Shown here in pieces: positions 7,275 through 14,301 of a stretch of 64,000 bases of DNA (positions within the stretch are counted from its first letter, which is position 1; each line of letters starts with the position of its first letter). The notes beneath the pieces were generated by a model that did not search any database, was not told where the DNA came from, and was given only the letters and a program-made list of their open reading frames with translations. This stretch comes from Methylorubrum thiocyanatum (GTDB lineage: Bacteria; Pseudomonadota; Alphaproteobacteria; Rhizobiales; Beijerinckiaceae): assembly GCA_014138645.1 (NCBI GenBank), contig JACJIB010000005.1, positions 372,001-436,000 of the forward strand, read 5' to 3'. Position numbers and translations under genes: made by a program.

Positions 7275-8193
7275 GCGAGGGCAGCGCTGCCATCCAGGCA
7301 GGAGTGTCTTCAAGTCGGAAGTTCAGCGTGGCACGCAGAAGTGCGGAGGCCATCGGCGGCAGCGGATCGCGGTCGGTGAAGACCAACCCAATAGTCTGCC
7401 GCGGTGTCGCTTCGGCGAAGTCGCGCATGGCCAGGGCATCGGTGCCGCCGAACAGGTGCCGGAATGTATGCGGCACGATGCTGACGAATCCGCCCTCGCG
7501 CAGGTGCGCGCAAACGCCTAGGAACGAGTTGCTGACGACGGTCGGGCGCAGGACCACACCGAACGCATCCGCCAAGCCGTCGAGGATCCGGCGGTTCTGC
7601 ATCTCCTCGCTCAGCAGGCAGAGGCGTTGGCAGCTCGCCTGCACCCAACTCACCCGCGCCTCGGCCGCCAGCGGATGGTCGGCCCTCATCGCGAGGATGT
7701 AGCGCTCATGATAGAGCGGCACGCGCCGCACCCGTTCGAGCGGCTCGTTCTCGAGATAGGTCAGGCCGGCCTCGATCTCGAAGCCGTCGAGGCCCTTCTG
7801 GATCTCGCGGGACGAGAGCGAGCGAATCTCGATCGAGGCGTCGGGATGCGCCTCCCTGAACCGGGTCGAGAGGAAGCCGACCGCGCCCATCGCCGCCGGG
7901 ACGACGCCCAACCGCAGCGTGCCCTTGAGGCCAGTGCGAAGCCCGGACAGATCCTCTCGCAGGCTGTCGTAATCGATGAGGATCTGGCGCGCCCATGCGA
8001 GGAGATGTTCGCCCTCGACGGTAAGGCCGACGAAGCGCTGATTGCGCACGACGAGGGCGACCTGAAGGTCCTCCTCCAGCTTGCGCAGAGCTGCTGAGAG
8101 GGTCGATTGCGTGACGTTACAGAGTTGAGCGGCCCGAGCGAAATGTCGCTCGCGCGCAAGGGTCACAAAGTAGGAGAGGTGGCGGACCAACAT
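7270..8193 (-). CDS. LysR-family transcriptional regulator upstream of formate dehydrogenase
   Basis: A 307-residue LysR protein. The winged helix-turn-helix is at residues 1-60 (FVTLARERHFARAAQLC, then QSTLSAALRKLEE), followed by a linker helix and a substrate-binding domain starting near LRLGVVPAAMGAVG. It lies 213 nt upstream of the formate dehydrogenase gene on the same strand and is the likely activator of that gene; the ligand is unknown. Its own promoter region has a ModE-type box (8219-8241) and an overlapping GGACA-5-TGTCC dyad, so it may be repressed when molybdate is sufficient and may regulate itself. The family call is certain; the target is inferred from position. Confidence 0.9.
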   Translation of the reverse strand: MLVRHLSYFVTLARERHFARAAQLCNVTQSTLSAALRKLEEDLQVALVVRNQRFVGLTVEGEHLLAWARQILIDYDSLREDLSGLRTGLKGTLRLGVVPAAMGAVGFLSTRFREAHPDASIEIRSLSSREIQKGLDGFEIEAGLTYLENEPLERVRRVPLYHERYILAMRADHPLAAEARVSWVQASCQRLCLLSEEMQNRRILDGLADAFGVVLRPTVVSNSFLGVCAHLREGGFVSIVPHTFRHLFGGTDALAMRDFAEATPRQTIGLVFTDRDPLPPMASALLRATLNFRLEDTPAWMAALPSP

Positions 8194-8213
8194 GGCAACG
8201 CACGATGCCTGAG

Positions 8214-8228
8214 GGACACGATATGTCC
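8214..8228. promoter_or_regulatory. GGACA-N5-TGTCC dyad at the LysR promoter
   Basis: A perfect inverted repeat, GGACA (8214-8218) and TGTCC (8224-8228), 21 nt upstream of the LysR start. It overlaps the left half of ModE-box 4 and may be an autoregulatory operator. Confidence 0.35.
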
Positions 8229-8241
8229 AATCGAATATAGC
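8219..8241. promoter_or_regulatory. ModE-box 4, upstream of the LysR-formate dehydrogenase unit
   Basis: The left half CGATATG (8219-8225; 5 of 7 match CGCTATA) and right half TATAGC (8236-8241) keep the same 10-nt gap as the other boxes. It is the weakest of the five. Its position 26 nt before the LysR start on the minus strand is what a repressor site would need. Confidence 0.48.
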
Positions 8242-8277
8242 CAGCCAGTCGACGGATTGCGCCTCAGATCGTCGTAA

Positions 8278-9264
8278 TCAACGATCATCGCCATCAAGGA
8301 ACGCGCAGGGGCTGTCGGGATAAGAAAGCTCGCTCCGGCTCAGGAAGCCGAGATCCGTGAGGGCATGCAAGTAAGCAAGAAGCGCATCGCTCTGCGCCGG
8401 TTCGTAGACGTATCCATGAGCTGCGATGGCTTCCCTCAACGTGGCGGCCCTGCCATCATGGAGGTAGGGAGCGGTTACCGCTACGTTCCGAAGGCTCGGC
8501 GTACGGAACAGGCCAGCATCTTCCGTGCGCCCGGTGATATCGGCAAGGCCGCGATCCATGCGGAGCCGGCTGGTGATGCGGTGGAAGCGTCCGTCGGTGA
8601 AATTGCTGCCGGAATGGCAGCCGGCGCAATCGTTCCTGAAGAGGGCGGCACCGGCCGGCGAAGTCTCGCCACGATCGACAGGGGCATCGTAGGAAACCAA
8701 ACTGCGCTGGAAACTGGCCAGCGCCTTGGTGACAGTGCCGATGTCGATTGCCCCACCCCGTTCGGGAAATGCGGCGCGAAACAGCTGCCGATAGCATGCG
8801 TCGCCGTGGAGGCGGCGTACGAGCTCGGGCTCCTGTCCCGCCATTCCCATTTCGACTGGCTGCGTGCCGAAGAGCGGAACGTAAGCCTGAGCCTCCAGGC
8901 TGGTGATCCGCGGATCGCCCCAGGTCAGACTCGGCAGCCATGCGACGTTGGCCAAGCCTGGTACGTTGCGGAGCCCTTGGTCGCCATGCACTCCCGGGCG
9001 TGTGCGGGTTCCATCGGCGAAGCCGCGCTTCTGCTCGTGGCAGGTAGCACAGGCCATCGTGCCGTCGATCGATAGGTCGGCGTCGTAGAACAGGCGCCGG
9101 CCGAGTGCGACCTTAACGGCGCTCATCGGGTTGTCGGCTGGAACAACCGGAACGGCCAAACGGTCCGGCAGCGACCAGCGCCAAGCCGAGGGCGACGCCG
9201 ATGGCAGGCCGAACGGCGCGGCGGCCAGGATCAGAGCGGCCGCTGCAGCGACGGGCCTTCTCAC
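8278..9264 (-). CDS. Diheme cytochrome c peroxidase/MauG-family protein
   Basis: A 328-residue exported protein (hydrophobic N-terminus ending near PSASPSAW). It has two haem c sites: CATCHEQKRGFADG in the first half and CAGCHSGSNFTDG in the second. The overall layout is that of bacterial diheme peroxidases and MauG-like enzymes (KVALGRRLFYDADLS, then TPSLRNVAVTAPYLHDG). The GTG start overlaps the stop of the preceding gene by 4 nt (GTGA), so the two are translationally coupled. It is the last gene of the TonB receptor operon. Its job there might be redox processing of an imported metal complex or chelator. That role is a guess; the family is certain. Confidence 0.9.
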   Translation of the reverse strand: MRRPVAAAAALILAAAPFGLPSASPSAWRWSLPDRLAVPVVPADNPMSAVKVALGRRLFYDADLSIDGTMACATCHEQKRGFADGTRTRPGVHGDQGLRNVPGLANVAWLPSLTWGDPRITSLEAQAYVPLFGTQPVEMGMAGQEPELVRRLHGDACYRQLFRAAFPERGGAIDIGTVTKALASFQRSLVSYDAPVDRGETSPAGAALFRNDCAGCHSGSNFTDGRFHRITSRLRMDRGLADITGRTEDAGLFRTPSLRNVAVTAPYLHDGRAATLREAIAAHGYVYEPAQSDALLAYLHALTDLGFLSRSELSYPDSPCAFLDGDDR

Positions 9265-9800
9265 TTCGGTAGCTTCGTCACCATCAGCGGCAATTGAACG
9301 GTGCCATTCCCGGCGATCTGGAGCAGGTAACGACCCGGCTGAAGATCGAAATCGACCATCTTACGGATGCCTGTACAGACCGGGCCAGCCCCGTGTGCCA
9401 CGGATGTCAAAGCGTCCGTTCCCAGCACGACGTCGACCCACGCCGCCGATCCGATCGCCACACGGTACCGTCCGGCGGCTTCCACGGAGAAGGCGAAGAT
9501 CCCCCCATGGCTTACAGAGCCTCCCGGCTTCTCGGGTCGAAACGCATAGCGGATCGCGGGCGTCGGCAGCAGGGTCGCGACAGCCCCAAGCCCTATGGGC
9601 AGGGCGATCGCCGCTTCGGCATCCGAACCCGCGGTGATGGGAGCCATCTGGCTCCATCCTACCAACTCGGCCGGCGGCGCCAATGGCGCCACAGGGCAAG
9701 TCTCCGCCGCCTGCGTCGTGGCCATCGTCTGCATCGCGGCAAGCGCTATGAGCACTAGGACCAGAGAGCCTTTCGACAGTTGCGCCTTAATATCACACAT
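9261..9800 (-). CDS. Small secreted protein of the TonB receptor operon
   Basis: A 179-residue protein with a clear signal peptide (LVLVLIALAAMQTMATTQAA) and a mature part made of short beta strands (SVSHGGIFAFSVEAAGRYRVA, with a late FDLQPGRYLLQIAG). This looks like a periplasmic beta-sandwich or ligand-binding protein. I do not recognise the family. The ATG at 9800 has AGGGAA 5 nt upstream and is preferred over the longer frame from 9851. It sits between the TonB-dependent receptor (53 nt) and the diheme protein (4-nt overlap), so it almost certainly belongs to the same uptake or processing pathway. Two cysteines flank the body of the mature protein and could form a disulphide. Confidence 0.7.
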   Translation of the reverse strand: MCDIKAQLSKGSLVLVLIALAAMQTMATTQAAETCPVAPLAPPAELVGWSQMAPITAGSDAEAAIALPIGLGAVATLLPTPAIRYAFRPEKPGGSVSHGGIFAFSVEAAGRYRVAIGSAAWVDVVLGTDALTSVAHGAGPVCTGIRKMVDFDLQPGRYLLQIAGNGTVQLPLMVTKLPK

Positions 9801-9853
9801 CTCATTCCCTGAAAAAGTAGTAGCGATTGACCGGACGGATTGCCTTTCCACCT

Positions 9854-12049
9854 TCAGAACGTCATCCGTACGTTTGCAAAGACGGTGCGCCCTGCTTCAG
9901 GAAAACCGTAGGCCAGAGAGTAATTATGATCGAATAGATTGCGCACACCGATGGCGGCAGTCGCGTGCGCATCCAGGGCATACTGCGCCTGAAGGTTCAC
10001 CAGCACGTAGCCGCCGGTTTTGAAGAAGTTGTTCTCCAGTCGGTCAGTCGAGAAGCGACCACTCGCCGCTTCCACGCTCGGCGTGAAGCTCAAAGCGGGC
10101 GTCGCTTGCCACGTGGCCCAGACGAAGGCCTGATGGCGCGGTGTGCCGGTCGGTTTCAGGGCAGGCCGCAGAGGATCGTTCAGCTCGCGAATCAAGAAGG
10201 TGTAGTTCGCGCCCACGAACAGCTCTGGCGAGAGCGTCAGCTCCGAGGCGACTTCATAGCCGTAGGTGCGCCCAGTGCCGACGTTCTGGTTCTGAATCTG
10301 GTTATTGCCAATGCTGACGGATTGGATCGCGTCCTCGATGTCGCTGTAAAACACTGCCGGCGAGAGCCGTAGGGATCCCAAGAACAGCTCGGACCAGCCG
10401 ACCTCGTAGTTCGTGGCTCGCTCCGGCCGGAGATCAGGATTGGGGACAGCGTCACCGAATCGGGTGCTGAAGCGCTCGAACAGGTTCGGAAAGCGAGTCC
10501 GTGAGGAGACGCTGGCATGAACCCGACCTGTCTCGCTGGTTCGGTAAATTGCGGCCGTCTGCCAGTTGACCGCGTCGGTGCTGCCCAGCGGATAGGAGAA
10601 CAGCGCGCGCGTGCTCGCGTTGTAGTCCTGCGCCCTGCGTAGCGCGTTGCGATCGTAGCTGAGGCCGGCCACGAGATCGAGTTGGTCCGTCGCGTGGAAG
10701 GTGTTCTCGACGGCGACGGAGTAGGTATCTTCCTGGCTCGTCTGGCGCGGCTCGATCACCGAACTCGGCAGACCTGGGGCCGGGAACTGGCGCTCGGTAT
10801 GGGTATCGCGGCGGTAATGCGCGGCAAACTTGAGGGTGTTGAGCGGGATCAGCTCGGTGCCGAACTCGATGCTGCCGCCATAGGCAGTGTCGTCGTAGAA
10901 GCTGTCGAAGGAGCGTGGCAGGCGCTGACTAGATAAGCTCGCATTGTCGAAGGCCGAGAGTAGATTGTTGAAGCTGTTGTGGTAGGCCCGACCCAACAGG
11001 TAGGACTTATCGCCGATCGCCGTGCGTGACAGGAAGTACAGGCTGTCGATGTCCCAGTAGGGCCATCGCCAATCGCGCTGGAAGGCGGTCCCCCGGGGGA
11101 GCGGCATCGGCGTGATGCCGCTGACGGGCTCGAACACCGAGTATGGAGCCCCCTTGGCGCCCGATTGCTTTGTGTAGCTTAGGGAGTACTCGTCCGTGGC
11201 GTTCGGTGTGAGTGCGGCCTTCAGGTTGACGCGGTAATCGTCGACCGCCGAGAAGTCGCGCCGACCTCCATCCTCGATCGGCGGGCCGTTGCCGATCGGT
11301 ACGGGGCGAAAACCCTGCGACAGGAACCAGCCGTTGCTGTCGCGGATCGTGCCGCTGGCCTGAAGGTAATAGTTTTCCTGGCGCGTGCCGATCAGTCCGA
11401 AGCCGGTGAAGGCCGTCGGGATGCCGCGATTGCCAACCTCGACGCCGGTGCGGAACTCGGCTTCCGCCGCCCGCACCGGCTTGCGGGTGACGAGGTTGAT
11501 CGCGCCTCCCATGCCGCCGGGGCCGTTCAGCACGGTGACGTAGCCCTTTTGCACCTGGATCTCGGCGAGGTCCGGCGTGAGGAAGCGCCCGAAATCAAGC
11601 CGGTTGTCCGCCGGCAGGTAGACGCGGATGCCGTCGATCGAGAGAGGCACCTGAAAGCGGTCGAAGCCGCGCACGAAGATCAGCCGCTCGTTGCGGCTGC
11701 CGCCGGAATTGGCCGCGCTCACGCCCGGAACCACGGTCAGCGCATCATCCAGTGTGTTCTTGTTGAAGGTGTAGACGTCACGCGCTGTGACGACGCTCTG
11801 AGACGGCGTCGGTAGTCCGCCACTTTCGCGTCCGCTCCCGCTGACGGAAATTTCGGAGAGTACGGTCGAGAGTTCTCCGAGCTCGAAGGTGCCGATGGGT
11901 GCCCTGTCCGTTGGTACGACGCGCAAGGCTTTCGGCCGCCGGCCTTCCTCCAATGCAATGTCTTGAGCAATCGCATCGGTGCTGATGGGCGCGACGCTGA
12001 CAGCTACGAACGCGGACACAACGGCTGGAATAGAGCGCACGATGGACAT
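9854..12049 (-). CDS. TonB-dependent outer membrane receptor, possibly for a molybdenum chelate
   Basis: A 731-residue outer-membrane receptor. It has a signal peptide (residues 1-28), then a plug domain with SVVTARDVYTFNKNTLDDAL, RGFDRFQVPLSIDGI and LNGPGGMGGAINLVTRK, then a long beta-barrel ending in aromatic Phe (FANVRMTF). It takes up a bulky ligand with energy from TonB. The usual candidates are iron-siderophores, but here ModE-box 5 lies 73 nt upstream, so a molybdenum or tungsten complex is a fair hypothesis. It heads a three-gene operon with the small secreted protein and the diheme protein. The start is backed by AAGGG before ATG. The ligand assignment is inference. Confidence 0.9.
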   Translation of the reverse strand: MSIVRSIPAVVSAFVAVSVAPISTDAIAQDIALEEGRRPKALRVVPTDRAPIGTFELGELSTVLSEISVSGSGRESGGLPTPSQSVVTARDVYTFNKNTLDDALTVVPGVSAANSGGSRNERLIFVRGFDRFQVPLSIDGIRVYLPADNRLDFGRFLTPDLAEIQVQKGYVTVLNGPGGMGGAINLVTRKPVRAAEAEFRTGVEVGNRGIPTAFTGFGLIGTRQENYYLQASGTIRDSNGWFLSQGFRPVPIGNGPPIEDGGRRDFSAVDDYRVNLKAALTPNATDEYSLSYTKQSGAKGAPYSVFEPVSGITPMPLPRGTAFQRDWRWPYWDIDSLYFLSRTAIGDKSYLLGRAYHNSFNNLLSAFDNASLSSQRLPRSFDSFYDDTAYGGSIEFGTELIPLNTLKFAAHYRRDTHTERQFPAPGLPSSVIEPRQTSQEDTYSVAVENTFHATDQLDLVAGLSYDRNALRRAQDYNASTRALFSYPLGSTDAVNWQTAAIYRTSETGRVHASVSSRTRFPNLFERFSTRFGDAVPNPDLRPERATNYEVGWSELFLGSLRLSPAVFYSDIEDAIQSVSIGNNQIQNQNVGTGRTYGYEVASELTLSPELFVGANYTFLIRELNDPLRPALKPTGTPRHQAFVWATWQATPALSFTPSVEAASGRFSTDRLENNFFKTGGYVLVNLQAQYALDAHATAAIGVRNLFDHNYSLAYGFPEAGRTVFANVRMTF

Positions 12050-12121
12050 CTACCCTTCTCTGGGGGCGTCGATGGCAAGGATCTATCGCCGCCGGCCGTT
12101 CTTGGACGTTCCAGCAGGCTT

Positions 12122-12147
12122 GGCTATATACGAATAAATATAGCGAT
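12122..12147. promoter_or_regulatory. ModE-box 5, upstream of the TonB receptor operon
   Basis: The left half GGCTATA (12122-12128, running on as TA) and right half TATAGCG (12139-12145), extended to TATAGCGAT, are 10 nt apart. This is a strong match to the ModE consensus with one mismatch in the left half. It stands 73 nt before the TonB-dependent receptor start. Confidence 0.7.
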
Positions 12148-12342
12148 TCGGACGTTGCAGCCTTGCAACAGGGTCGCCCTAAAGGCGATCTCGACGTGGC
12201 GAGGAGCACTTCGAAACAGGTCGGGACTGATCGCCATGGGCTCCTTCGAAACACATGGCGGGGTTCAGAGGCCTCCCCCGCGCTTCATCGCCATCGCACA
12301 ACGAGCAAATGCTCACCCTGGACGACTGGCGGCACGGTCATT

Positions 12343-12392
12343 TTGTCCACCCATGAAGCCTTTCCGAATGGGCGAAGTGGACAAATTGTCCA
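12343..12392. promoter_or_regulatory. Triple TTGTCCA operator upstream of the MFS carrier
   Basis: A perfect 15-bp palindrome, TGGACAA-A-TTGTCCA, spans 12378-12392. A further TTGTCCAC copy at 12343-12350 forms an 8-bp inverted repeat with GTGGACAA (12377-12384), supported by inner CCCAT/ATGGG pairing. The arrangement suggests cooperative binding by a dimeric regulator of the carrier gene, or DNA looping. Confidence 0.55.
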
Positions 12393-12433
12393 GCTATTCC
12401 ATGGCGGCAGTTTTGCTTAAGTCTCTGTGGAGA

Positions 12434-12447
12434 ATTGATAAATCAAT
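12434..12447. promoter_or_regulatory. ATTGAT-AA-ATCAAT dyad upstream of the MFS carrier
   Basis: A perfect 6-2-6 inverted repeat in an AT-rich patch about 90 nt before the carrier start. It could overlap a promoter element or be a regulator site. Nothing further can be said. Confidence 0.3.
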
Positions 12448-12534
12448 CAATGTAGTGAGTGGCTCGGACATTGCTGTCGGGGTTCCCGAAGTGCGGCGAA
12501 GACCGCACCTCGAGGAATCGCCCCAGGAGGATCC

Positions 12535-14172
12535 ATGTCTGTCAGCATCGCCGCCGAGCCCGGCTTTTTCAGTCGTGAGCGCACGGTCGCCGCGCCCAGT
12601 TTTAACCGTTGGCTGGTGCCGCCGGCCGCCCTCGCGATCCATCTCTGCATCGGCATGGCCTACGGCTTCAGCGTGTTCTGGCTGCCGCTCTCGCGCGCCG
12701 TCGGCATCACTCAGCCGGTCGCTTGCCCGGCCGAGATGGGCTTCTTCGGGTCCTTGGTCGCGACGGGGTGCGATTGGAAGATCAGCCAGCTCGGATGGAT
12801 GTACACGCTGTTCTTCGTGCTGCTCGGCTGTTCCGCGGCGATCTGGGGTGGCTGGCTGGAGCGCGCCGGGCCGCGTAAGGCGGGCCTCGTCTCAGCTCTG
12901 TGCTGGTGTGGCGGCCTGCTGATCTCCGCGCTCGGCGTCTACCTGCACCAACTTTGGATGCTCTGGCTCGGCTCCGGCGTCATCGGCGGCATCGGGCTCG
13001 GCCTCGGCTACATCTCGCCGGTCTCGACGCTGATCAAGTGGTTCCCGGACCGGCGCGGCATGGCCACCGGCATGGCGATCATGGGCTTCGGCGGCGGCGC
13101 GATGATTGGCGCGCCCCTGGCCGACTGGCTGATGCGCCAGTTCGCGAGCCCGACCTCCGTCGGCGTCTGGCAGACCTTCGTGGCGATGGCTCTCATCTAC
13201 GCCGTGTTCATGACGGCGGGCGCACTCGGCTACCGGGTGCCGCGCGAGGACTGGAAGCCGGCCGGGTGGACACCGCCCGCGACCACCAAGAGCGCGATGG
13301 TCTCGTCCCGCAACGTCGATCTCGGTGTCGCGACCCGCACCCCGCAATTCTGGCTGATCTGGGCGGCGCTGTGCCTCAACGTCTCGGCCGGCATCGGCGT
13401 CATCGGCATGGCCTCGCCGATGCTGCAAGAGATGTTCGGCGGCCGTCTGATCGGGCTCGACATCCCCTTCGGCCAGCTCGACGCCGCGCAGAAGGCGCAG
13501 ATCGCCGCCATCGCGGCGGGCTTCACCGGGCTGCTCAGCTTGTGCAACATCGGCGGACGCTTCCTGTGGGCGACCTCCTCGGACAAACTCGGACGCAAGC
13601 TCACCTTCGCGATCTTCTTCCTCCTCGGCATGGTGCTCTACGCCGCGGTGCCGACACTCGCGGGTCTGGGCACGACGCTGTTCTTCGTGCTTGCGGTCGG
13701 CATCATCATCTCGATGTATGGCGGCGGCTTCGCCACGGTGCCGGCTTATCTCGCCGATATGTTCGGGACCAAGATGGTCGGCGCGATCCACGGACGGCTC
13801 CTCACCGCCTGGGCGACGGCGGGCATCCTCGGCCCGGTGCTCGTGAACTACCTGCGCGAGTACCAGATCGCCGCGGGCCTGCCCAATGCGCAGGCCTATA
13901 ATCAGACCATGTACATCCTGGCCGGGCTCCTGGTCCTCGGCCTGATCTGCAACCTCTTGGTCCGGCCGGTCGCGGCGCGCCATTACATGGCGGATGAGAA
14001 GGGGACGCCTGCCGCTCTGCGCCCGGCGACCCAAGCCTCGCTCGCCGCCACGCCGACAGCCGAGCGCACGGCGTCGCCCGTGCTCGTTGGGCTGGCCTGG
14101 GCGGCAGTGGGCGTGCCGCTGGCGGTCGGCGTGCTGATCACGCTACAGAAGACGGCAATCCTATTGCATTGA
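12535..14172 (+). CDS. Oxalate/formate antiporter family MFS transporter
   Basis: A 545-residue inner-membrane carrier with about twelve hydrophobic helices. Family marks are IHLCIGMAYGFSVFWLPL at the start, GGWLERAGPRKAG after helix 2 (MFS loop 2-3), a GMATGMAIMGFGGGAMIGAPL stretch, and a central loop followed by GGRFLWATSSDKLGRKLTF in the second half. It is longer than OxlT (about 420) because of an insertion after helix 2 (GCDWKISQLGWMYTLFF) and a long C-terminal tail. Exchange of oxalate with formate, or uptake of a related carboxylate, is likely. A strong AGGAGG ribosome binding site precedes the ATG. The two-component genes follow 129 nt downstream on the same strand. Confidence 0.88.
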   Translation: MSVSIAAEPGFFSRERTVAAPSFNRWLVPPAALAIHLCIGMAYGFSVFWLPLSRAVGITQPVACPAEMGFFGSLVATGCDWKISQLGWMYTLFFVLLGCSAAIWGGWLERAGPRKAGLVSALCWCGGLLISALGVYLHQLWMLWLGSGVIGGIGLGLGYISPVSTLIKWFPDRRGMATGMAIMGFGGGAMIGAPLADWLMRQFASPTSVGVWQTFVAMALIYAVFMTAGALGYRVPREDWKPAGWTPPATTKSAMVSSRNVDLGVATRTPQFWLIWAALCLNVSAGIGVIGMASPMLQEMFGGRLIGLDIPFGQLDAAQKAQIAAIAAGFTGLLSLCNIGGRFLWATSSDKLGRKLTFAIFFLLGMVLYAAVPTLAGLGTTLFFVLAVGIIISMYGGGFATVPAYLADMFGTKMVGAIHGRLLTAWATAGILGPVLVNYLREYQIAAGLPNAQAYNQTMYILAGLLVLGLICNLLVRPVAARHYMADEKGTPAALRPATQASLAATPTAERTASPVLVGLAWAAVGVPLAVGVLITLQKTAILLH

Positions 14173-14185
14173 CGCGCCCCTGCAA

Positions 14186-14208
14186 CCCGCCGGCCCTTCG
14201 CCGGCGGG
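14186..14208 (+). terminator. GC-rich hairpin after the MFS carrier
   Basis: CCCGCCGGC (14186-14194) and GCCGGCGGG (14200-14208) form a perfect 9-bp stem with a 5-nt loop, 14 nt after the carrier stop codon. No T-run follows, so termination may be partial and the two-component genes may be partly read through. Confidence 0.5.
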
Positions 14209-14301
14209 TCAGCGCATCGCCATCGGGAGGGAATTCCTCTAAGCAGGCATTGCTCCGGGACTGCTTGCGGCAGACCCTCCCGCTGGCCCAATCGCAGTTC
14301 C

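Larger units (their letters stand above)
12050..12534. other. Intergenic control region between TonB operon and MFS carrier
   Basis: No credible gene in 485 nt between two divergent units. It contains ModE-box 5 near the TonB gene, the TTGTCCA palindromes (12343-12392) and the ATTGAT dyad (12434-12447) on the carrier side. It ends with the CAGGAGGATCC ribosome binding site of the carrier. Confidence 0.6.

Noticed and set aside
12163..12420. 85-codon plus-strand frame between TonB gene and MFS carrier
   Set aside because: No ribosome site, no similarity, and it overlaps the operator palindromes.
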